7,517 bases of DNA from CAYGUI01 sp964353115 (GTDB lineage Bacteria; Pseudomonadota; Gammaproteobacteria; JAGOUU01), in contig CAYGUI010000060.1 in the NCBI GenBank assembly GCA_964353115.1, positions 1 through 7,517 of the forward strand, written 5' to 3'. The notes under the pieces are model-generated. The model searched no databases. It saw only the letters and a list, made by a program, of their open reading frames with translations, and was not told the origin of the DNA. Below, one piece after another: positions 1 to 6,484 of the stretch (its first letter is position 1; every line of letters begins with the position of its first letter). Position numbers and translations under genes: made by a program.

Positions 1-1
1 T

Positions 2-361
2 AGTAATATATCTCATGCTCAATTTAAATCTCCTTGTGTATTAAGTAATTTATATTTTTGTAAAGTTACAGCTACGAAGGCTGATTTTTCTCAAGTAGTT
101 TTTGATGGTGTGTTTGATATTGATTCAGCAACAAGAGGTATAACTTTTACTATCTCTGATAGTGAACAGCAAAATCCTAAACAGGCTGGGGGTATTTTAC
201 CTAAATTTATGGGCTCAGCAGGAGTATCATTTTTTTCGATAACACAACCCCAAGTTCCTAATAAAGATGATACTGCAAGAAAAACTAGGACGGTAGAAGA
301 TATTCCACCGTCTCCTATTAGAAGATTTTCGCCTACTTCATTTCGTCCTGTTGGTGGATAG
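2..361 (+). CDS. 3' end of a pentapeptide-repeat-like protein (partial, hypothetical)
   Basis: The frame is open from the left edge to a TAG at 359-361, giving 119 residues of a gene that begins outside the window. The first ~40 residues fall into a loose five-residue periodicity with F/L/A in the middle (AQFKS, CVLSN, LYFCK, VTATK, ADFSQ, VVFDG), as in the A(D/N)LXX pentapeptide-repeat family, which folds into a right-handed quadrilateral beta-helix. The rest is a Gly/Ser/Pro-rich tail ending in an arginine- and proline-rich stretch (PPSPIRRFSPTSFRPVGG). There is a GTG at 110, but the frame stays open upstream of it with the repeat pattern, so it is probably internal. The last 29 bases overlap the 3' end of the opposing CorB-like gene. 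The function cannot be named. Pentapeptide proteins include topoisomerase mimics and secreted effectors, but nothing here decides. Moderately sure that it is coding, less sure of the family. Confidence 0.55.
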   Translation, partial: SNISHAQFKSPCVLSNLYFCKVTATKADFSQVVFDGVFDIDSATRGITFTISDSEQQNPKQAGGILPKFMGSAGVSFFSITQPQVPNKDDTARKTRTVEDIPPSPIRRFSPTSFRPVGG

Positions 362-1607
362 TAAGTTTTAAGGTTTTTATTATATTTTCTTCTACTTTAA
401 CTATCTCTATAGCGTAACCATTAAGTTTCAATGATGTTTTACTTTGAGGTATAGTTTCCAGATATTCTATTATTAATCCACTTAATGTTTTTGGTCCATC
501 TTCTGGAAAATTTAATTTTAATTCGCGATTTAATTCTCTTATAGTCGTGCTACCATCTATTAAATATTCATCATTTTCAATAAAAATTATATTTTTATAG
601 GCATGCTCTGTAGTTGTGGTAAATTGCCCAACGATTTCTTCTAAAATATCTTCCAAAGTTACTAAGCCTTTTAAATCTCCATATTCGTCGACAACTAACC
701 CCAATCTTTCTTTATTTTTTTGAAAGTTCGTTAATAATTCAAATAAAGAGCTATTTTCTGGAACAAAGAAGCAGGGCTGCATATATTCGGTAATATTGTC
801 TTTGTTTAATTTCCCGCGCAATAAGTTACGCATTATTCTTTTTATGTGTATAACTCCAATTACGTCATTTATATCTTCTTTGTATATTGGCAGCTTGGTA
901 TGTTGACTGTAAGACAATTGATCTTTTATTTCTTCCCACGATTCAGCAAGATCAATTCCAACTATGTCGGCGCGATGAATCATGATATCTTCGACTGTCA
1001 TTTTCTTTAAATCTAATAATTGAACCAGCATTTCTTTATGCGCAGGTCGCATTATAATATCGGTTTCTTCGACTAAAGTTACTAATTCATCATGCGATAA
1101 AGCTTTTTCTTGGCTAACTTTTCTAGATTTAAGCCCTAAAATTAATAATACAAAATTACCAGTTGCTGCTAATAATGCTACAAAAGGGTACATAATTTTT
1201 TGTAAAAAGCTTAAGATTCCAGAAAATCCCAATGCTACTTTTTCTGGATATAATGCTGCAAAGGTTTTCGGAGTAGATTCTGAAAAAATTAAAATTATTA
1301 AAGTTAAAATTATAGTAGAAATAAAAATAGTAGTTTCATTATTGCCAAAGATATTAATAGTAAATACAGTGGCAATACTAGAGGCTAAAATATTTGCAAA
1401 AGTATTCCCTATTAAGATGACACCTAATAAAGTATCAGGTCTTTTTAATAATTTTAAAGCACGTTTGGCTTTTTTATTTTCTTTTGCTAAGTGTTTCAGA
1501 CGATAGCGATTAGAGGCCATCATTCCAGTTTCGCTAGCAGAAAAAAATCCTGATATCATTACTAATATAAAAAGTAATGCAAGTGCAAATATTTCTTTTT
1601 TTTCCAT
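333..1607 (-). CDS. corB: CNNM/CorB (HlyC/CorC family) membrane protein, putative Mg2+/cation transporter
   Basis: The 424-residue product has the order typical of this family: an N-terminal DUF21/CNNM membrane domain, a pair of CBS domains and a C-terminal CorC/HlyC domain. Hydrophobic segments lie at about residues 6-22, 58-87, 92-109 and 127-159. The family sequence FFSASETGMMASNRYRLKHL is at 21-40, and SESTPKTFAALYPEKVAL at 109-126. The CBS pair covers roughly 203-262 and 272-330, including the hallmark VVDEYGDLKGLVTLEDILEE at 305-324. The CorC/HlyC domain covers about 338-418. Length matches E. coli YfjD and Salmonella CorB (about 430). Family members are inner-membrane proteins linked to Mg2+ (or Co2+) transport, with CBS domains that bind ATP-Mg in characterised homologues. 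The ion handled here is inferred. It starts 12 bases after fumC ends, with no clear ribosome binding site beyond a GGGTA at the fumC stop, so it is probably co-transcribed and coupled to fumC. The symbol is approximate (yfjD/corB group). Confidence 0.93.
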   Translation of the reverse strand: MEKKEIFALALLFILVMISGFFSASETGMMASNRYRLKHLAKENKKAKRALKLLKRPDTLLGVILIGNTFANILASSIATVFTINIFGNNETTIFISTIILTLIILIFSESTPKTFAALYPEKVALGFSGILSFLQKIMYPFVALLAATGNFVLLILGLKSRKVSQEKALSHDELVTLVEETDIIMRPAHKEMLVQLLDLKKMTVEDIMIHRADIVGIDLAESWEEIKDQLSYSQHTKLPIYKEDINDVIGVIHIKRIMRNLLRGKLNKDNITEYMQPCFFVPENSSLFELLTNFQKNKERLGLVVDEYGDLKGLVTLEDILEEIVGQFTTTTEHAYKNIIFIENDEYLIDGSTTIRELNRELKLNFPEDGPKTLSGLIIEYLETIPQSKTSLKLNGYAIEIVKVEENIIKTLKLTIHQQDEMK

Positions 1608-1619
1608 AAAAATTTGTTT

Positions 1620-3005
1620 TTACCCAATACCCCCTTCTGTCAATTTAGCAGGATCTAACAATTTTTCCAGTTCTTTGCGAGATAAGTCAGTCATATCAAG
1701 GGCTACATCAATTACAGGGCGTCGTTCTTTATAAGCTGTTTTGGCAATTTTTGCGCCAAGCTCATAACCAATTATTGGATTTAGTGCTGTAATCAAAATA
1801 GGATTAAGAGATAATTTTTCGTTAATATGATCAGTATTCACAATAAAATCTTTAATTGCTTTATCACCAAGAGCTGTACAAGCATTAGCCGCTATTTCAA
1901 TGCTTTGTAAAATATTGTGTGCGATGATTGGCAGCATAACATTAAGTTCAAAGTTACCAGCTTGTCCGCCAACAGTAACTGCAAGATCATTGCCAATAAT
2001 TTGTGCTGCAACCATGCATACTGCTTCTGGAATTACAGGATTTATTTTTCCAGGCATAATGCTGCTACCAGGCTGTAAAGCCTTAAGCTCTATTTCTGCT
2101 AATCCAGTCAAAGGTCCACTGTTCATCCAACGTAAATCATTAGCAATTTTCATCAAACTTACAGCGAGAGTTTTAATTTGACCAGATAATTCTACAACAG
2201 CATCTTGAGTTGCAATTTTTTCAAAATAATTTTCCGCTGTAACAAATGGAATATCTGTTAAATTTTTAAGCTCTTTGGCAACTTGAGCGCCAAATTTTGG
2301 ATGAGCGTTAGTACCGGTCCCAATAGCAGTTCCACCTTGTGCTAGTGGATATAATCTTTTGATTGAATCATTGATGCGGTCTATGCTTTGACTAATTTGC
2401 ATTTCCCAGCCAGATAACTCTTGGCCAAAAGTAATTGGCATTGCGTCCATCAGATGAGTGCGACCAGTTTTTACAATATTTTTGAGCTCACTAGATTTTG
2501 TATTAATAATATTTTTTAAGTTTTCTAGTGCTGGTAATAATTCTTCGTGTAATAACAAACAGCTTGCAACGGCAATCGCAGTTGGAAAAGTGTCATTACT
2601 GCTTTGCCCCATGTTTACATCATCGTTAGGGTGAATTGCTACGCCGCTGTTGCGTGTCGCTAATTCAGCAATCACTTCATTGGCATTCATATTACTGCTA
2701 GTACCAGAGCCAGTTTGAAAAATATCTACTGGGAAATGATCGTCATAACCACCTTTTGCTACTATTTCTGCTGCTTGTTGTATAGCCATAGACTTCTCTT
2801 TATCTAAAAGCCCCAAGTCATAGTTAATTTTAGCAGCAGCCTGCTTAATAAGCGCTAAAGCACGAATTAGATTGCGAGGTTTTCTTAAAGTACTAATAGG
2901 AAAGTTTTCAATTGCACGAGCAGTTGTTGCACCATAAAGAGCAGACTCAGGAACTCTCATTTCACCCATACTGTCGTGTACTATTCTAAAATTTTGTTCG
3001 GTCAT
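1620..3005 (-). CDS. fumC: class II fumarate hydratase (fumarase C)
   Basis: This 461-residue enzyme interconverts fumarate and L-malate in the TCA cycle without an iron-sulfur cluster, acting as a cytosolic homotetramer. The three conserved regions of the aspartase/fumarase superfamily are intact: TGSGTSSNMNANEV at 98-111, TGRTHLMDAMPITFGQE at 180-196 with the active-site histidine H184, and the signature GSSIMPGKIN at 313-322, whose S314 sits at the catalytic serine position. HPNDDVN at 125-131 matches the secondary (B) site region. The QPGSSIMPGKINPVIPEAV stretch and the ending DPAKLTEGGIG look like the pseudomonad FumC1 type rather than E. coli FumC, by memory of those sequences. The ATG at 3005 gives the usual N-terminus. 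No Shine-Dalgarno sequence precedes it. It is the first gene of a leftward pair with the CorB-like gene and is divergent from lepA. Confidence 0.97.
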   Translation of the reverse strand: MTEQNFRIVHDSMGEMRVPESALYGATTARAIENFPISTLRKPRNLIRALALIKQAAAKINYDLGLLDKEKSMAIQQAAEIVAKGGYDDHFPVDIFQTGSGTSSNMNANEVIAELATRNSGVAIHPNDDVNMGQSSNDTFPTAIAVASCLLLHEELLPALENLKNIINTKSSELKNIVKTGRTHLMDAMPITFGQELSGWEMQISQSIDRINDSIKRLYPLAQGGTAIGTGTNAHPKFGAQVAKELKNLTDIPFVTAENYFEKIATQDAVVELSGQIKTLAVSLMKIANDLRWMNSGPLTGLAEIELKALQPGSSIMPGKINPVIPEAVCMVAAQIIGNDLAVTVGGQAGNFELNVMLPIIAHNILQSIEIAANACTALGDKAIKDFIVNTDHINEKLSLNPILITALNPIIGYELGAKIAKTAYKERRPVIDVALDMTDLSRKELEKLLDPAKLTEGGIG

Positions 3006-3044
3006 AATTCGTTAAATATCTATTTAGTTTTAGTTATAAAGCTC

Positions 3045-3074
3045 TTATTATAACAGGAGTTTTTCAGGTATAAT
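3045..3074 (+). promoter_or_regulatory. putative lepA operon promoter, -10 six bases before the ATG
   Basis: An exact TATAAT at 3069-3074 is separated by six bases from the lepA ATG at 3081. The best -35 candidate is TTATTA at 3045-3050 with an 18-base spacer, a weak match. With normal promoter geometry transcription would begin at about 3080-3082, that is, at or beside the first base of the start codon, giving a leaderless message. An AGGAG at 3055-3059 is 21 bases from the ATG, too far for a normal ribosome binding site, and would lie upstream of the transcript start. Confidence 0.5.
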
Positions 3075-3075
3075 A
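3047..3075 (-). promoter_or_regulatory. putative fumC promoter
   Basis: On the minus strand an exact TATAAT occupies 3052-3047, placing the start of transcription near 3040 and leaving a leader of about 35 bases before the fumC ATG. The -35 region, around 3070-3075, is a poor match (TATTAT with a 17-base spacer), so either an activator or a weak promoter is likely. The leader contains no GGAG-like ribosome binding site. The call rests on the -10 and on position between divergent genes. Confidence 0.5.
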
Positions 3076-3080
3076 CGCGC

Positions 3081-4883
3081 ATGAAAAATATACGAAATTT
3101 CTCCATAATTGCCCATATTGATCACGGTAAATCAACCATCTCTGATCGTCTTATCCAAACTTGCGGCGGTTTATCTGAGCGTGAAATGGAATCCCAAGTT
3201 CTTGATTCAATGGATATTGAGCGTGAACGTGGCATTACAATTAAAGCGCAAAGCGTAACATTAAATTATAAGGCGCGCGATGGACAACAATATCAATTAA
3301 ATTTTATTGATACTCCAGGGCATGTGGATTTTGCCTATGAAGTGTCTCGTTCACTATCAGCATGTGAAGGTGCATTATTAATAGTAGATGCTGCACAGGG
3401 CGTAGAAGCACAAACATTAGCCAATTGCTATACGGCATTAGAGCAAAATCTTGAAGTAGTTCCAGTATTAAATAAAATTGATTTGCCACAAGCAGATCCT
3501 GCTCGCGTTAAACAAGAAATTGAAAATATTATAGGAATTGAAGCACAAGATGCTTTAGAAGTAAGTGGTAAAACAGGTCAAGGAATTGATGAATTATTAG
3601 AAAAAATAGTAACAGCAATTCCAGCTCCAGTAGAGGCCGATGATTTACCGCTTAGAGCATTAATTATCGATTCTTGGTTTGATAGTTACTTGGGAGTAGT
3701 ATCTTTAGTTAGAATTAAAGAAGGTGTTTTAACTAATAAAGATAAAATTAAAGTAATGTCTACGGGCAAAATTTATCCTGTTGAGCATATCGGATTTTTC
3801 ACACCTAAGCGTCATGACACAGAAGAGCTACGCTCTGGTCAGGTAGGGTTTATTATTGCCGGTATTAAAGAAATTGAAGGTGCTCCAGTAGGTGATACTT
3901 TAACCTTGGCAAAGCATGGTGCTGAAAAACCTCTTCCAGGTTTTAAAAAAATAAAACCACAGGTTTATGCCGGATTATTTCCAGTTGATTCAGATGAATA
4001 TGAAGATTTTCGTGATGCTTTAGCAAAGTTAAGCTTAAACGATTCAGCATTATTTTATGAACCAGAAAATTCTCATGCTTTAGGCTTTGGTTTTCGTTGC
4101 GGCTTCCTTGGTATGCTGCATATGGAAATCATTCAAGAGCGTTTAGAGCGAGAATATGACTTAAATTTAATAACTACTGCACCAACAGTAGTTTATGAGG
4201 TTGTACAAAATGATAATGCGATTGTATATATTGATAGCCCGGCGAAATTACCACCATTAAATAATATTAGCGAAATGCGCGAGCCTATCGTATTAGTTAA
4301 TATTTTAGTGCCACAGGATTACGTTGGTGCTGTTATTACTTTATGCGTTGAGCGCCGTGGTGTACAAACAAAAATGGTTTATTTAGGAAATCAAGTTTCT
4401 TTAAGCTATGAAATTCCAATGGCAGAGGTAGTATTAGACTTTTTTGATCGCTTAAAATCTGTAAGTCGTGGTTATGCATCATTAGATTATAGTTTTTTAC
4501 GTTTTCAAGCAGCTAAATTAGTTAAGCTTGATGTGTTAATTAATGGCGATAAAGTTGATGCCTTAGCTTTAATAGTACATAAAGATAATTCTCAATCACG
4601 TGGTCGTGATTTAACTGATCGTTTAAAAGAAATTATTCCGCGCCAAATGTTTGATGTTGCTATTCAAGCGGCTATCGGTAATCAAATTATTGCACGGCAA
4701 ACTGTAAAGGCTTTGCGTAAAAACGTTACTGCTAAATGTTATGGAGGTGATATTTCACGTAAAAGAAAGTTACTTGAAAAGCAAAAAGCAGGTAAAAAGC
4801 GCATGAAGCGTGTGGGTAATGTGGAAATTCCGCAAGAAGCATTTTTAGCAATATTAAAAGTAGATAGTGGCAAGAGTGGCTAA
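3081..4883 (+). CDS. lepA: translation elongation factor 4 (LepA/EF4), ribosome-associated GTPase
   Basis: The 600-residue product is collinear with E. coli LepA (599). It begins with the almost invariant MKNIRNFSIIAHIDHGKST, which fixes the ATG start. Nucleotide-binding motifs are the P-loop AHIDHGKST (11-19), DTPGH (77-81, with the catalytic histidine H81) and NKID (131-134). Beta-barrel and EF-G-like domains follow, then the LepA-specific C-terminal domain (about 490-600), which ends in a lysine/arginine-rich stretch around residues 550-590. LepA is a GTPase of the EF-G family that acts on the 70S ribosome. Roles in back-translocation, initiation and ribosome biogenesis have been proposed. 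In most gammaproteobacteria lepB, for signal peptidase I, follows directly. Here rnc follows instead and starts inside the lepA 3' end. It appears to be the first gene of the lepA-rnc-era-recO-acpS operon. Confidence 0.98.
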   Translation: MKNIRNFSIIAHIDHGKSTISDRLIQTCGGLSEREMESQVLDSMDIERERGITIKAQSVTLNYKARDGQQYQLNFIDTPGHVDFAYEVSRSLSACEGALLIVDAAQGVEAQTLANCYTALEQNLEVVPVLNKIDLPQADPARVKQEIENIIGIEAQDALEVSGKTGQGIDELLEKIVTAIPAPVEADDLPLRALIIDSWFDSYLGVVSLVRIKEGVLTNKDKIKVMSTGKIYPVEHIGFFTPKRHDTEELRSGQVGFIIAGIKEIEGAPVGDTLTLAKHGAEKPLPGFKKIKPQVYAGLFPVDSDEYEDFRDALAKLSLNDSALFYEPENSHALGFGFRCGFLGMLHMEIIQERLEREYDLNLITTAPTVVYEVVQNDNAIVYIDSPAKLPPLNNISEMREPIVLVNILVPQDYVGAVITLCVERRGVQTKMVYLGNQVSLSYEIPMAEVVLDFFDRLKSVSRGYASLDYSFLRFQAAKLVKLDVLINGDKVDALALIVHKDNSQSRGRDLTDRLKEIIPRQMFDVAIQAAIGNQIIARQTVKALRKNVTAKCYGGDISRKRKLLEKQKAGKKRMKRVGNVEIPQEAFLAILKVDSGKSG

Positions 4884-5565
4884 AATAAATTTTGAAAAAT
4901 TAGAGAAAATTTTAGGATATAAATTTAATGATAAAAAATTACTCATAACTTCTTTAACACATCGTAGTGTTGAGGGAGAAGATCACAATGAACGTTTAGA
5001 GTTTTTAGGTGATGGTGTAGTTAATTTTATAATTGCTGATAAATTATTTAGAAAATTTAGCTCTATTGATGAAGGGCGCTTAACACGCTTAAGATCATCC
5101 CTAATTCGTAAAGAAGCAATGGCTGAAGTTGGGCGTGAATTGAAATTAAATGAATTTGTGCGATTAGGACCAGGAGAATTAAAAAGTGGTGGGGTTAATC
5201 GTGACTCAGTAATTGAAAATACGCTAGAAGCAATTATTGGTGCTATCTATATGGATAGTGACTTTTATACTTGCCGTGAGTTAGTTCTTACTTGGTATAG
5301 CGATAAAATAGATGATTTGAAATGGGACGAGGAATCATTAAAAGATCCTAAGTCCTTATTACAAGAGTATTTACAAAAAAGAAATTTAGCTTTGCCTGAA
5401 TATATTTTAATTGATACTCAAGAACAAGAGGGGCATCCTGTATTTATAGTTCGTTGCATTGTGAGAAGTTTGGATATAAAACTTGAAACTTCGGGTGCTA
5501 GTATTAAAAAAGCAGAGCAGCAGGCTGCAGAGAAAATTTTAAACATAATAAAAAATGAAAAATAA
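4867..5565 (+). CDS. rnc: ribonuclease III
   Basis: RNase III cleaves double-stranded RNA, including the rRNA precursor. The 232-residue product has the catalytic domain (about 8-150) with the signature HNERLEFLGD at 40-49, carrying E42, E45 and D49, and E121 in the second metal-binding segment. The dsRNA-binding domain follows from about 160 to 228 (DPKSLLQEYLQKRN through AEQQAAEKIL). One oddity: the position equivalent to E. coli D114, a metal-coordinating residue in most family members, is asparagine (N118, in ENTLEA). The start is uncertain. GTG at 4867 overlaps lepA by 17 bases. A second GTG at 4876 gives an 8-base overlap and an N-terminus of the same length as E. coli RNase III before the LGY motif. 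Neither has a good ribosome binding site, so translational coupling to lepA is likely. Confidence 0.96.
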   Translation: MARVAKINFEKLEKILGYKFNDKKLLITSLTHRSVEGEDHNERLEFLGDGVVNFIIADKLFRKFSSIDEGRLTRLRSSLIRKEAMAEVGRELKLNEFVRLGPGELKSGGVNRDSVIENTLEAIIGAIYMDSDFYTCRELVLTWYSDKIDDLKWDEESLKDPKSLLQEYLQKRNLALPEYILIDTQEQEGHPVFIVRCIVRSLDIKLETSGASIKKAEQQAAEKILNIIKNEK

Positions 5566-6484
5566 TAATAATTCAAAAAAATGCGGATTTATCGCAATAA
5601 TTGGTCGACCTAATGTTGGAAAATCAACATTGCTTAATAAATTAATTGGTAAAAGAATTAGTATTACTACGCGTAAGCCACAAACTACACGTAATAATAT
5701 TCGCGGTATTAAAACTGTCGACAATACTCAATTTGTTTATGTTGATACACCAGGTATTCACGAAAAAAGTCCAAAACAAATAAATAAATTTTTAAATAAA
5801 GAAGCTATTAATGCAATATATGATGTTGATATTATTGTTTTTGTCGTGGCTGGTACAAAGTGGCTTGAAAATGATGAGTTGGCATTAAAAAATATTAAAA
5901 AAGCTAAACCAAATATTCCAGTTATTTTAGTTATTAATAAAATAGATTTAGTTAACACTAAAGACGAATTACTTCCTGAAATTGAAAAACTTAAAGAAAA
6001 GCATGATTTCAACGACATTATTCCTATTTCTGCTTTACGCGATAAAAACATTGAGAAATTTGAAACATGCGTAGAAAAATATTTGCCAGATACTGATTTT
6101 TTCTATTTTGATGAAGATCAATCAACAGATCAAAGCCAAAAATTTATTACTGCAGAAATTATTCGTCAAAAATTAATAATGGCTTTAGGTGGCGAGTTGC
6201 CTTACGATTTGGCGGTGCAAATTGATAAGTTCAAAATGCGTAAAACTACTAAAAAAGAAGATATTCTTGATATTGATGCGATCATTTGGGTGCCAAATAG
6301 AAATCACAAAAAAATTATTGTTGGTAGTGATGGCGAAAAATTACGTGATATCGGAATGCGTTCACGTAAAGAACTTGAAAAAGAATTTGGCGTTAAAATA
6401 TTTTTGCAAACTTGGGTCAAAGTAAAGTCTGGTTGGTACGATGATAAACGTGCACTTAAAAGTTTAGGTTATGATAACGGGTAA
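5555..6484 (+). CDS. era: GTPase Era, 16S rRNA-binding 30S assembly factor
   Basis: This 309-residue protein (E. coli Era is 301) combines an N-terminal GTPase domain with a C-terminal KH domain. G motifs are GRPNVGKS (17-24), the TTRKPQTTRNNI switch I region (38-49), DTPG (64-67), NKID (128-131) and SAL (159-161). The KH domain occupies about 200-295, with the GSDG loop at 257-260 and the conserved VKVKSGWYDD end at 288-297. Era binds the 3' end of 16S rRNA near the anti-Shine-Dalgarno region and acts as a checkpoint in small-subunit maturation. The N-terminus is short and asparagine-rich (MKNNNNSKK). The ATG at 5555 overlaps the rnc stop by 11 bases, with no clear ribosome binding site, and the gene's own end overlaps recO by 14 bases. 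The rnc-era pairing is conserved across bacteria. Confidence 0.98.
   Translation: MKNNNNSKKCGFIAIIGRPNVGKSTLLNKLIGKRISITTRKPQTTRNNIRGIKTVDNTQFVYVDTPGIHEKSPKQINKFLNKEAINAIYDVDIIVFVVAGTKWLENDELALKNIKKAKPNIPVILVINKIDLVNTKDELLPEIEKLKEKHDFNDIIPISALRDKNIEKFETCVEKYLPDTDFFYFDEDQSTDQSQKFITAEIIRQKLIMALGGELPYDLAVQIDKFKMRKTTKKEDILDIDAIIWVPNRNHKKIIVGSDGEKLRDIGMRSRKELEKEFGVKIFLQTWVKVKSGWYDDKRALKSLGYDNG

Noticed and set aside
110..361. GTG at 110 as the true start of a short gene
   Set aside because: The same frame is open to the left edge with a repeat-like pattern, and no ribosome binding site precedes the GTG.
1900..2181. Plus-strand open frame inside fumC
   Set aside because: Lies entirely antisense to a clearly conserved fumarase; no start signal of its own.
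3055..3059. AGGAG as the lepA ribosome binding site
   Set aside because: It is 21 bases from the fixed start codon and upstream of the likely transcript start.
3304..3489. Minus-strand open frame inside lepA
   Set aside because: Shadow of a highly conserved LepA GTPase segment.
5539..6051. Two minus-strand open frames (5539-5724, 5758-6051) antisense to era, hydrophobic in places
   Set aside because: The hydrophobic look comes from AT-rich antisense codons; the plus strand encodes intact Era G motifs.
6189..6425. Plus-strand open frame in another frame within the era KH-domain region
   Set aside because: Overlaps the conserved KH domain in a different frame and has no family resemblance.
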